Program-made: the position numbers and the translations under genes
Origin: Melampsora larici-populina 98AG31
Taxonomy: Eukaryota > Basidiomycota > Pucciniomycetes > Pucciniales > Melampsoraceae
Assembly: GCF_000204055.1 (NCBI RefSeq)
Contig: NW_006768788.1
Span: 943,115 to 1,007,114, forward strand
Direction: 5' to 3'
DNA length: 64,000 nt
Shown: positions 53,392-64,000 of the stretch, in pieces
How the letters are laid out: every line of letters starts with the position of its first letter
How positions within the stretch are numbered: the first letter of the stretch is position 1
The notes under the pieces: model-generated
Database searches by the model: none
Told to the model about the DNA's origin: nothing
Seen by the model: the letters and a program-made list of their open reading frames with translations, nothing else

Positions 53392-56300
53392 ATGAATTCC
53401 AAGGATGACTCAGTAGAACTTGAAGCTCAGCAAGAACGGTCAAGAGAAGAAATCGAATCCAAACCAAGCAGACCAACAATCAACTCAATCCAAACTGAAC
53501 TTCATCACACTTTAACATCACCCACTCATTTAACCACTCCTTCATCAGAACACTATGACCATCACATCAACTCATCATCAACTATCAGTAGCGCAAGCTC
53601 AGCAAGATCAACTTCAAGTGTACAAGCAGTACCCATCAAAAGACCCTCTAGAAGACCTTCTCAAACACCATCTCAAAATCAAACTATCATCGTACCAACT
53701 CCAACCGAACACTATACTGAAACTTTGATCAGTTCTAGTTTGACTTCTTATCAATTCCCTCCGATCGCAAACCTTTCGATTCTACAATCTGATCATAATC
53801 CTTTACCACCTTCAATCACTTCACCATCTTTAATCAATTCTCCTTTACCTTCAGCTTCTCCTTCTCTTATGATAAGGAACAGTCCTTCTATCGATACTCA
53901 TTCAATCTTAAGCTCAATTTCATATCAACTCCCTTCTTCATCATCTTCAACCTCAGCATCTACCTCAACCCAAACCCAAAAACAAACTCGTAAGACAATC
54001 AAAGATTATCATGTGAGTGAATCTTTTCGACTTTTCTTTAAACCTGAAGTCCAATCTTTCGAATTCCTAACCTTTGATTTTTCGATTCAAAAAAGATTGG
54101 AGAAATTTTAGGAGAAGGATCTTATTCAACAGTATACCAAGCAATCGACAAAACCAAACCCAATTCGATCATAGAACAATATGCCATTAAAGTTTTAGAT
54201 AAACGTCATATTCAAAAAGAAAAGAAAACGAAATATGTTACAGTTGAGAGAGATACGCTTAATTTATTACATCATCATCCTGGTTGTATTAAACTGTTTG
54301 CTACTTTTCAAGACGATTTTTCATTATGTAAGAATCAGAGTTTTTTTTAGTTTAATTTTTTTGAAAGGTTCTGGAAGTGAGTTTTAAACTGATTTGGGAT
54401 TGGTTTGACTTTTAGATTTCGTTTTAGAGTATGCTGCTAATGGTGAGATTTTAAAAGTCATCAAAGATGTGAGTGATTGTAATTCGGATTGGATTTTTTT
54501 CTTTCATTACCCATCACAAACATCTTCGATTGATAATCAGTCTTATTCTGACTTCTTTTCCTTTTTTTCTTTTCTTTTGCTGATAGTACGGTTCATTATC
54601 ATTAGATTGTACGATATTTTATGCTGCTGAAATTCTAGATGCAATAGATCATATGCATTCACGTGGAGTGATCCATCGTGATCTAAAACCAGAAAAGTAA
54701 GTCTTCAACTTTTCTCAATTTTCGAACTTCCAAAAAGAATTTAACACAAGATGTTAAAATTTAATGTTTTTGATTTTTTCTTTTGGGATGGGTTCTTTAA
54801 TAGTATTTTATTAGATAGTCATATGAGAATTAAGATTGCTGATTTCGGTAGTGCAAAGATCTTGAAACCTGAAGAAGAATCATCTACTGAACCTCGTTAG
54901 TCTTTTTTTCATGTGTTTCATTTTGTAATCAATTCAACTAAAACTCTCTATGTTTTGGATTTTATTCCTTTGGTTCTCAATTAAGAGAGATCAAATTCAT
55001 TTGTAGGTACAGCGGAATATGTAAGCCCCGAACTTCTACTTCACAAGACTACCACCAAAAGGTAAGTTTTTCCCGATGATTATCTTGTTATTCTACATAG
55101 ATCTTAATCTGATCTTTTTTCTTACGAAATTCTAGTTCAGATCTATGGGCATATGGATGTATAATTTTTCAAATGTTATCAGGAACCCCACCATTCAGAA
55201 CTAGAAGTGAATATTTAACATTTCAAAAAATTACCAACTTGGACTACGAATTCTTACCTGAATTTCCATCAATCGGAAGAGATCTAATAGAAAAGATTCT
55301 ATTAATCGAACCAAAAGAAAGATTAAGTTTAAGCGAAATTAAATCACATGGGTTCTTTTTTGGTTTAGATTGGAATTCGATTTGGATTGGTGATGTACCT
55401 AAATTTGAAACTGGGATTGTGAAAGCTAGTTTGAATAAATCTTTAACCTCAAACCAAGTTAAGATTGAAGATTTTTTAACTTTACCTCCCTTACCAGTTT
55501 CTGTGAATGTTTCTCCTGATCTTAGAGGAAATAATCTAGAAGAAGAAGAAGGCAGAGAAGAACATCATCATGAACCAGAAGAACCAGAAGAAGAAGGAGC
55601 GGAAGGGGAAAGGGTTATGAATAAGATTGAAGTGGATAATGAAGGTAGGAAAGGTGGAGATTTAAAGGTCGAGAAAAAGTTGGATAGAAGGAAAAGTAGA
55701 TTAGAAAGTTCACTTAGTGCAACAAAGAAAGCGTGGCTTGGAGGAAGTCATGGGAATAGGAAAGCTGGCGTTGCTGCTGCTGGGGATGCTGCTGGAGAGA
55801 GTAGTGGAAGTGATGGTGGTCCGGAAGTGGGTTCTACTTGGTACATCTCATGATTTTCTTTTTTTTTGATTATTCATCAAGTTTTTCCAATGAAAACCTT
55901 GCGTTTATTTTTTTATTGATAATTTGGTTTTAATTGATCTTACTCCAATCTTCTTTTTTACAAATCGTCATTTTCCGACTTTCATCGTACTCGAAAACCA
56001 AACCAAACCACCAAACCAATCCTAAAAAACCGGTTCGTCCTTTTTTTCTTTATTTATTAAATTCTTCTCTAGATAAACTAGGGAGGACAAAAAAACACTG
56101 ACTGATTTAGGAATTCATCAAATACACTTACTCATACGCACATGCAAAAAAAACCATACCAAAAGTGATATCAAAAAAACCAAAACCCAAATTATACTAT
56201 ACTTCACACCACACCATACCGAAACAACACAGGCCAGAAGTTTTCTTACCAAATGAATTGATGATCTATTCAACCAGTCCGATGAAGGAAAAAACCAAAA

Positions 56301-56959
56301 CATTCATTAAAGAGAGCAGCACAAGTGAAGAAAGCAAACCTAAAATATTTCAAAGATTATTTAAACGGACCAAGAAGATGAAAAAGAAGAAAGAAGGTAA
56401 AATGAATTATACATTAGTCTTAACTGATTTTCCTAGATTGTTATTTGTTTCGGAAGATTTGAATAAATTGATGGTCAAGATTGAAATTGAGATCTTGTTT
56501 AGAGAATTACCTTTACTTGGAAATCAAATTGAAGTTGATGAAACTCGAAATGATCAAGATCTAATTAATCGAACTCGGAATCCGAATCAGATTGATAGAA
56601 ATCAGGATCAAATTGGAAATCATAGGAATCAGAATCAGATTGATCAGAATCAAATTGATAAGAAAGGATTAGATTATTTTTTATTTAAACAAGTTGATTT
56701 GATTAGTTGTAACACATTTGAAGTGAAAACCGTTCGTGAAGCTTGATTCTTCCTTCTCCTTCTCCTTCTGCTTCTTTTCTACATCTTTTTTTCTTCTTCG
56801 TTTCTTGAGCTTAATGATCAATTCGTGTGTGTTTTGTTTTTTCAGTCGAATGGAAAAACCTTCAAATTTGAAGATCCAAGTGAATCAGCTCAAAGATGGA
56901 AAGATGAAATCCTTTTTGCATATGAAACTTGTCAAAATAAAACATCAAAACCGAAATGA
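53392..56959 (+). CDS. PDK1-type protein kinase (Pkh/Ksg1-like) with C-terminal PH domain
   Basis: PDK1 kinases phosphorylate the activation loop of AGC kinases (Akt, S6K, Ypk, PKC) in growth and membrane-stress signalling. Exon 1 (53392-54012) is a Ser/Thr/Pro-rich N-terminus. Exon 2 from 54096 gives the Gly-loop [17 protein letters not shown] and [11 protein letters not shown] with the catalytic Lys. Later exons give [30 protein letters not shown] (HRD), [11 protein letters not shown] (DFG), [15 protein letters not shown] and the [15 protein letters not shown] block. YVSPELL is the usual PDK1 form of the APE region. After an acidic/basic linker, an intron (about 55840-56165) leads to the PH domain: [46 protein letters not shown], and a last exon [20 protein letters not shown] ending at 56959. 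The PH domain contains an Asn/Gln/Asp-rich insert ([17 protein letters not shown]). All key kinase residues are present. Confidence 0.9.
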
Positions 56960-57300
56960 AGAAATGAATGAAGAAATGAATGAAGAAATCCAGTTGGTTT
57001 TGTTTTTGGGTTGGTTTTTTGGTTTTTTCTTTTTGTTTTGAAATCATCAATCTTTTAAATGTGTTTGTAGAATAATTGAGGTTTTTTTTTCTCATGAAAT
57101 TTGATTATCATTTGATTGTTTTCCTGAATGAAATTGATATACACATACCAAATAATGTAACTTGTTTTATTTTTTTTGCATTGATCGATTTTAATTCTTT
57201 TGAAAGGAAAAACAAAATCATGATGATACATCAGTTGGGGTTTTATATAATTTTGAAGTCAGTTAGCGTACTGAAAGCAAGTATGTATGTGTACATATAG

Positions 57301-57545
57301 TGGGTAGTGTCTAAAAGCGGGTAATGTTGGGCCGCCCAAGAAGCTGATTTATCAAAAACTCCATTGTATGAAAAGAACTTTCTCTACTGTAAAAATTGTT
57401 GAAAACAATATGTTCAATACAATTTTGGATTGCTATTGATGTGAGAATTCCAAATCTGCCCTCGGCTTCAAACCTGGATCAATTTTGTGGGTTTTATAAA
57501 CTTTTTTCTCAAATTACCTGATTTCACACGTTTAGGCACTACCCA
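57301..57545. mobile_element. MITE-like element, 245 bp
   Basis: The ends TGGGTAGTGTCTAAAAG and, in inverse, TGGGTAGTGCCTAAACG match at 15 of 17 positions. There is no coding sequence and no clear target duplication (left flank ...catatag, right flank tcatctgc). Probably a degenerate non-autonomous DNA transposon. Confidence 0.55.
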
Positions 57546-57572
57546 TCATCTGCTAGTCCCGAGAAGCATGTA

Positions 57573-57797
57573 CAGCCGTTCCAACAATTAACAGCAGAAA
57601 TCTTCATTGGTGTGTTGCATCCAAATTTAATCTAAAAGTCAAAAACTAGTTAAAGCCGGCTCAAAGTGACAGGTCTCCCAGGCCTCCTTGTTCATTTGCG
57701 TGCAAAACTGGGTTTAATCCAGTTTTGACCTCTCTAGATTTAACCTTGAGAGCAACACACGATCAAAGAATTCTGCCGTTAATTGTTGGAACGGCTG
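57573..57797. mobile_element. mariner-type MITE, 225 bp, TA target
   Basis: Inverted ends CAGCCGTTCCAACAATTAAC (left, 57573-57592) continue with one mismatch through GCAGAA, and the same sequence lies in inverse at 57771-57797. TA dinucleotides flank both sides (57571-57572, 57798-57799), as made by Tc1/mariner transposases. No gene inside. The ends are 27 bp with a single difference. Confidence 0.82.
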
Positions 57798-57799
57798 TA

Positions 57800-59307
57800 A
57801 TCTTGGACTGAGCGGATAATTTCTGGAAAATCAATGCCAAGTCACAAAACTCACTCGATTTGGGAGCCAAGGATACTGTTGAAACCCTGGCATCAGTGGC
57901 AATGAGGAAATGCAATCAAAACATGAAAATTACGTATTCTTGTTTTACTTGGGTTCTACAGCTTTACAAATTGGCCTCTGAAAAATGTAATTCTTAATAA
58001 AAATTGATAACTAAATATGTTATGAATTGCTGGTGATACAATGAGTATGCAATCCAAAAATGGAAAGGAAACATCCATGGTTGATGAAAATACAAAAAAA
58101 AAGGAAAAAAAATCATCTTGAATTGGCATCAGTTTCCGATTTGAGTGAAACTGCTCAATGAGACTTGTAAAGCTGAGTTTTGGGGTTGGGGCAGGTTGGG
58201 CTTTCATAGCCTCTCTGGGCACATCAACAAAGTCGGGATGAGCAAAGAAAACTTTGAAATCAAGACAAGATGAAGATACACAAGTTCATACATCTTTCCA
58301 TCAGCATGACGAAAGAAGCAATGGATAGTTGCCAGAGGACTGGTTTTCCTGAGTCTTTCAAACAAGTCCTTGGCCTCTTGAAGTCACATGTATCAAAGCC
58401 GGAGAGTGAGTTTGAATCAGAGTCAGAGAGAGTGTTGAGCTGAAATCAGAAAGGTTCCACAAATTGTTGTTGTCCAAGGCAGATGATGAAACAAAATCGG
58501 TTTTGGATTTGGAGGGAGACAATAAACTTGATTGACAATCAGAGGCCATATCCAGATTGCTGGGTAGATTGAGCCAAGGCTTGGGTGGATCAAACTTGAC
58601 TTGCTTTCTCTGTTCCAAATTTTGAGAATGCTGGCCTTTTCTCAAGCATGCTGGATGCATGTTCAAACAAATGATTGTGTTTTGTATTGCATATTTTGGC
58701 TGAATTGATTGGTTGTGGTGCATAATGTACCACCATCACACAAAATCAAATATGAAAATCATTACATTTTCAAAATATCCGGTCCAAAATTACACACTTC
58801 TCGGCACTAGCTACAACTCAAGGCTCAGTTTCAAGAGTCCAGTTACATATAATTTGTCATATGTATGTAACAGGTGCAATACTTACATCAGAGAATGTGT
58901 ATGTACACAACTTTGATGTGAACCAAAGCTACATATACAGCTGTACCAACAAAGAATGACAACTTGTATTCTTCCAATTCACCAAGAGACAAAATCAGGT
59001 GAGGGACAAAACCGGGGTTTTGCACATTGATGAGAGTTAAAAAAAAGAATCTTTGTTGAAATAGCTGTATTTCCCAACCCCAACACATATGTAACAAGTG
59101 AAATATACTTATGACCCAATAGTAACTGTGTTACTGTAATTAACCTAACCTTAAAACCACAATTTGTGGGCAAAGATCACACCAGATTTGAATCATCACT
59201 TTAACATTTAACAACTTTACAGATTGCTCATTTCATCTTCCTAGAAACTTTTAAACTTTTTAAAAGCCTGATTCTACAAACCTTGAATCTTCAACCTTCT
59301 GTCTTGT
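57800..59307. other. spacer, probably decayed repeat DNA
   Basis: The minus-strand open frame 58358-58723 (KFDPPKPWLNLPSNLDMASD and a Ser-rich part) could be an old gag fragment, but nothing confirms it. No other feature. Confidence 0.4.
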
Positions 59308-60451
59308 TGTGAGGGTTGGGAACTCTATTGAGTGCTCAAGGCTCACCAATTTGGGCAAGTTAGGTTTTATAACTTATGTAATAGTATTTGTGAGGGTTGG
59401 GTATTCAAAAGGATACTCAATGCTCACTAAAGGTGGTCAGGGTAGTTTGTAATCTCAAATAATTATATGTATATTTCAATATAATGTAATTACAATAAGA
59501 TTATAGGGAAGAAGAGGAGGGAAGGAGAAGGGGTCTGGCCTGTTTGGGTAAATCCAGACAGGCTACAGTTAAATGACTCCTGAAGAGGAGATTATAATTA
59601 TAAGGAATATGACAGCTGGATCCAGGGCTTTCCTTCAATCTTCAAATGACTGATTGAAGAGTGAGGTATAGAGTCACTAGTCTGGTTGTTACAAAGTCAC
59701 CAACTTATGGTTATTCAGAAGGTACACCAACCTGAGAGTTGATATAGGTCACTAACCTACGGTTGTTCAGAAGGTACACCAACCTGTGAGTTGATATAGG
59801 TCACTAACCTGTAGTTGTTCAAGAGGTAACTAACCTTGAAGTTAATTGGAAGGTCACTAACCTAGAGATGTTCTACTTAGGGAAAGTAGAGGATCCAGAA
59901 AGGGGAAGGAAGAGATTACTTTATCTTTTAGTCAGGAAGCTGCTTTAAAGATATGAAGTGAATCACTAGTCTTATTATTATAAGACTTTTGATTGTGTAC
60001 TTCAATTGAACTTTAAAGGGTTCTTTAAAAGATGGGTGTAATAAATTGCTTGGGGGATTGTCTGAAGGCTGAGAGAGGAGGGGTTTATATACTCTTCTCT
60101 CTAAACCTAACTGTAGTGATATTTGTTATTATCACTACATTGGTTCAGGGCTAATCATTACTATGTGTTAATGATTATTATTAACAGTGTTTGATTACAT
60201 ATACATGTTATGTGTAATATGTAATATAAGCATTTTAACTCTTGACACTGAGTTATGAGGTGTAAATGGTGTTTTATTACATATTACATGTTGTTTTAAG
60301 TGCACATGTATATGTAATAAGTGTTTTGGTACATTGTATTACATGCTACATACCGTTTAAGCTCAGTATGTACATGTAATTAATTTTACACATAATGTTT
60401 TTAATGTTACAAGTTAGTTTTGGGTACATGTATGTGTACTCAGGGCTGACA
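59308..60451 (-). repeat. LTR of a chromo-gypsy retrotransposon
   Basis: On the minus strand a G-rich polypurine tract (GAGGGTGGGGAA, ending at 60452) is followed at once by TGTCAGCCCTGAGTAC..., the start of a 3' LTR. The segment runs to about 59308, where plus-strand TGTGAGGGTTGGG gives the TG...CA form. The TGTGAGGGTTGGG block recurs 75-80 bp inward, so the outer border could be either copy. The start resembles that of the solo LTR at 40753-41790. Confidence 0.7.
59695..59867. repeat. 52-bp tandem repeat inside the LTR
   Basis: Units starting ggtcactaacct at about 59695, 59747, 59799 and 59852, with partners ggttgttcagaaggtacacc and gagttgatata. The first three are similar, the fourth degenerate. 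Confidence 0.8.
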
Positions 60452-60474
60452 TTCCCCACCCTCAAAGGAGGTCA

Positions 60475-60896
60475 TTACTTCTTTTCAGAAGGTTTATGGG
60501 CTCTTTTTTGTGCTCTGAAGTCCCTTAAGGTGGGTTTTCCATTGGGTACCTTATCAGCTGGGAGCCACTCATCTTCATCTGCACTCCTGTTTTTGTACCT
60601 CACAAGGTAAAGTGTTGCAGATTTACCATTGACTTGTGTCTCTCTTTGTTTTATTATATGTGAGAAAAATTTTTCTCCGTCAGTCTCAAACCTGATGGGA
60701 GCTTTCTTGGGTATTTCCCTGTCAGGGAATTTGCTTTTATCTGAAGGGTGAAATTTCTTGATTAATGAAATTGGGAATACTGGGTGTTTGCACCCAAATT
60801 CCTCTGTCAATGCTACTTCTACTGCGTTGCTTCCATGGAATTTTAGTATTACAAATGGTCCAACAAATTGGTCTTGAAGTTTTTTGCACCTGTACA
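60475..60896 (-). pseudogene. gypsy integrase C-terminus with chromo-like domain, 5'-truncated
   Basis: The minus-strand reading KLQDQFVGPFVILKFHGSNA, EEFGCKHPVFPISLIKKFHP and then YLVRYKNRSADEDEWLPADK is the end of a Ty3/gypsy integrase: the GPF/Y-like module followed by a chromo-type fold that steers insertion to chromatin. It stops at 60475, 24 bp before the polypurine tract and LTR. Upstream, homology ends near 60900, so RT, RNase H and most of the integrase are missing. An isolated 3' end of an element, not functional. Confidence 0.82.
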
Positions 60897-60915
60897 GTTA
60901 TGTTTGTACCCTATA

Positions 60916-60951
60916 CCATTGGGCCATACAGACGTCTGTATGACCCAATGG
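60916..60951. repeat. near-perfect 36-bp palindrome at the gypsy truncation point
   Basis: CCATTGGGCCATACAGAC is followed directly by its inverse, GTCTGTATGACCCAATGG, with a single mismatched pair. It lies within 20-50 bp of where gypsy homology stops. Confidence 0.8.
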
Positions 60952-61493
60952 GGTTCGACCTCCCCTGCCAAGATGATGCATCATCTTAAGAAGGATCCTG
61001 GTGACCTCCAAATTTGGCTAAGTCCCATCTTCCCTTAAGGAGATCCACACCAGCCTCGAGTGCCCACACAGCACACAACACCACCCTACAAGTAGTCCAC
61101 CACCCTTGATGTCAAAACCCACCACTGTATACATTTCTTTCCCACCACCCCATCCAATACCAAACTCGATCTAAAATCTGAATAGCAAGACAACCTCAAA
61201 ACATACCACCATTGTAAAATCACCCACCACCTCATACACAAACCCACCACCTTATCATTAATATCACACCTCACAAATACCTTTTGATGCTACACACATC
61301 CATCCTCACCACGCCAGTCAAAACCTACCCTAACTCCCAAATTTCAAACTTGGTACACCAGACAACCCCAGTTGCACCTTACACACGAATACCCCCACCC
61401 GCACATGTTACACCCCAACCCTACCACTGTTAAACAATAGACCCCAGCTTGATCAACGGACCAAAGACCCACTTCGCTAAGTTAACCTTCAAC
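60952..61493. other. CA-rich spacer upstream of the FAR1-like gene
   Basis: Strongly C/A-rich on the plus strand (caccaccc, caacccca repeats). No gene supported. Confidence 0.5.
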
Positions 61494-63874
61494 ATGACCA
61501 CAACCAACAATAATACCCTCCTTCAACCTCCGCCACATGACCTTACCGCACCATCTTTAACAGCAATGCAAACAATACTCAAAGAGCATGCTGTCACCAA
61601 TGGATACAAACTTGTCATACGATCTTCCGAAAAAGACAAACAAAACTTAGAAACCATCAGTGTCCAATATGAATGTCAACAATCAGGAAATAAACCAACC
61701 AACACTTCCTCCTCCCGCAAAACCGACTGTCCATTCGCCTTCACTATATCTAAGGTCCTTGCTCCCAATGTTCCAAGTTATCTTCAAGCTTTAGTAACGA
61801 ATGAGGATACCTCCAAATCACTACCTCTGGTTGGGTGCTGGATCATCAAGATCAAAAATCCCACTCACAACCATGAACCAATTGGATCTTTGGTACAATT
61901 CTAACAATCTTTTGAATTCTATGTCCTACGGTGTATTAAATCAAAATCTCCTAATGTTGTAGCCAACAACCAATTCACGTGTCAACACGTTGACAGTCAT
62001 CAAGCAACGATCAGTTGTGGTGAGTCCAATCTCTTAACAAACCTTTTTACATCTATTGACATATCAAACCCACACTATTGCTCTAGATATCACAACAGTT
62101 ATCTCGGCTTCCAGAAGCTCTTTGGTCCGTTGCCCTTGCTGAGATTGAAGTGGTCATTGCAAAATATTGAACCCCCAACTCACCCATTCCAACCTCAACA
62201 ACCAATCACTTCCCACCCAACGTCGTCATAGGATCCTCACACCTCACTTCACCAGGTGAAGAACACACTAACCCACCGTTACCCCAACCTCAACCGCGAG
62301 CTTCAAACATCGTACCTTTGTCACATTCTACTTTTCCTCACTCTCAAGCAGTTTGGTCTCCAGATCCCGATCAATCCATTACCACATCAACATCATACCC
62401 GTTCTAAACACCCACACTCAGCAGACAGACGAAGAGGTACATTTGATTGTTAAGAAGAAACGCAAAAGAGTTAAGAAAGAACCTCCACCACCCTCACCCC
62501 CAACACAGGCCCCAGATCTTTTTTATAATTCAGAACCCGCGCCTTTGCCCAAATCCCATCCGGTGCATCAATCACGAGACATTCAAGACACCCTTGAAAC
62601 TTCAGTAGGCCATGACCCTTTGGTAGACTACGAGTCGGAGCCTGCTCCAGACTCGGACTGTTTGGTAAGTGAAATGTCCAAAATTTCATGAAGGAATAGT
62701 CCTTACTGACCGACACATCGAATATGTATACTAGCCTTCACCTACACTTTTCCCCACCACCCACACTGCAAGCACAGTAGTTGAGGTTAGTTGTTTGTTC
62801 GGTCATCACCCCAAGTATCCAACACCAACCACTCGTTTTCTCTTTAGCCTTTAACGACCAATATTTACCTCAGCAACACAGATCAGCTATCGACTATCGG
62901 TGAGGCTGACGAAGGTGATGGCAGCTTCGCGCTGGAATCATTGCTACCACCTCCCTTGGCCCATCACCAGGACGAAAACACCCCGATTTCTCCAATCCAA
63001 GTCTCCTCAAAGGTAAGTTGGTCTTTACAACAAACACATTGATATTTCACTGTTAAACCAACAAACGTAAACTCTCCCACCCAAGAAGGCCAAGGTTGCA
63101 ATCCAAGTTCAAGGAGAGGCCCATCTTCGAAGGTCCGCTAGGCACAATAAGACAGAAGTTACGACAGATGCAACTTCTGTATGTGTACCTTGGAGGTCCG
63201 CCCGAACATGTGTTACCAAAAATGTGTGTACGTCATATTGGAATCATCACACCTTGCATTTTTTCTTGACAGTCGGGTTGATCCAATACAACCTTTTTAC
63301 AGGACTCCCGTCTACCGCATTGGCTTTGTAACCATGTTTCTTCAGTCTCCAACCCACGAGCGGATGGTCATTGTGGTTATCGCGCGATCGCAATCGGTTT
63401 GGGACAATCTGAAGATGACTGGCATGCAGTGCGAGAAGAGCTCATCGCTGAGCTACTGGGAAAACCCGATTTTTATGAATCTCACTTAATTCACGCAAGA
63501 GAGGCGATGGGGGTATCCCTGAACACATCTCGCTAATCAGAACTCAAAGGCCAGAAGTGTTGGACACCCCAACCCTCCGGCTCAATTCGGCCCAAATGCT
63601 ATACCTCATCGCAACCACGTACCAGCGGTTATTCTGCGTCTATGGTCCTGGTAATGGAACCTTTTCAGCATTCCCTCTGGACAGTCCTGTAAATGACAAC
63701 CCTCCAATTTTTCTATGCTTCGATCAAAATGGTTTGCATTGCTTGTCTCTAACTATGAAAAGTTCCCCATCTCTTCCAATTCCTAAGCCATGGGACGAAT
63801 GGTACCAACTCGCCAAACCATGCGCACTAGAGTGGGTTAATAAGTATTTAATGATTCTTTTTTGGTTGTCCTAG
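61494..63874 (+). pseudogene. FAR1-type zinc domain and OTU cysteine-protease gene, transposon-derived and fragmentary
   Basis: The first part (61494 to about 61890) fits a FAR1/MULE-type DNA-binding domain: NGYKLVIRSSEKDKQNLE, VQYECQQSGN, RKTDCPFAF and WIIKIKNPTHNHEP supply the Cys/Cys/His/His ligands. Middle exons are basic and Pro-rich (KKKRKRVKKEPPPPSPP at about 62449-62499; YESEPAPDSDC). From 63302 an OTU domain starts: WLCNHVSSVSNPRADGHCGY, with the catalytic pair Asp (63363-63365) and Cys (63372-63374), then GQSEDDWHAVREELIAELLG. It meets a stop at 63535-63537. The likely end of the domain continues in another frame (PIFLCFDQNGLHCLSL, where His could be catalytic, and KPWDEWYQLA) to 63874. 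The central MULE transposase region that often lies between these domains is absent. I read this as a relic of a FAR1-MULE-OTU transposon gene. A still-spliced host gene cannot be excluded. Confidence 0.6.
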
Positions 63875-64000
63875 AGGTTTTTTGTCTTTGATTTTTCGGT
63901 CCTCGTTCTTTCTTGTTTTTTTCTTCTCTCTTTTTAGAAATTGAGATTTGAATTTGAGATTGACTGTAAGATGATTATGGATTGATATTCTTTTTCTTTT

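Noticed and set aside
1..64000. tRNA, rRNA and CRISPR features
   Set aside because: I looked for A/B-box and cloverleaf patterns, conserved rRNA blocks and regularly spaced repeats and saw none that hold up. A covariance-model scan would be needed to exclude small RNAs.

Overview
The window looks like nuclear DNA of a basidiomycete fungus, most likely a rust (Pucciniales). The reasons are genes split by many short GT-AG introns, AT-rich spacers, several small secreted proteins, and a dense, partly nested load of transposons: PIF/Harbinger, tyrosine-recombinase (YR) retrotransposons, a chromo-type gypsy, FAR1/OTU-type genes and MITEs. The lineage is inferred from gene style and content. I ran no database search.

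Host genes, left to right. A Sec12-type SAR1 exchange factor (minus, 2446-4378) covers ER exit. A small two-helix membrane protein lies at 7688-8330. A NIPA-type Mg2+ transporter is at 14581-16609. A secreted Cu-only superoxide dismutase is at 17789-18376, with a dead tandem copy at 19181-19742. The AP-1/AP-2 adaptor beta chain (minus, 19980-23460) serves clathrin traffic. Two lineage-specific secreted or anchored proteins follow at 24910-25688 and at 27328-28695 (minus). A possible Kex2-processed Cys-rich peptide gene is at 50998-51489, a type I membrane protein at 52005-52700, and a PDK1-type kinase with a C-terminal PH domain at 53392-56959. Sec12, AP-1 and the secreted proteins all belong to the secretory route, but nothing here shows that they are co-regulated.

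Mobile DNA takes up about half of the window. A 4.69-kb PIF/Harbinger element (9539-14229) has perfect 15-bp ends, a TTA target duplication, a DDE transposase and a Myb/SANT partner. A 6.6-kb YR retrotransposon (29504-36127, minus) has split direct repeats with gag, RT-RNase H and YR genes. Only 0.3 kb further on begins a 14.4-kb DNA transposon (36444-50846) with 8-bp target duplications. Its transposase gene is cut by a 1038-bp solo LTR and by a second, unrelated YR retrotransposon. The gag of that second element is in turn cut by a 1630-bp TG...CA insertion. The right end of the window holds two MITEs, a 5'-truncated chromo-gypsy with its LTR, and a FAR1/OTU gene relic.

Two threads link the mobile part. 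In the two nested insertions, removing the insert plus one target copy restores a continuous reading frame across the junction, which gives a relative time order. The lesions that can be polarised (two differences between repeat copies, two nonsense codons, and loss of a catalytic Arg) all fit CpG-to-TpG change, as expected where transposon DNA is CpG-methylated.

Limits: exon borders were placed by eye. No RNA genes, CRISPR arrays or rRNA were seen.
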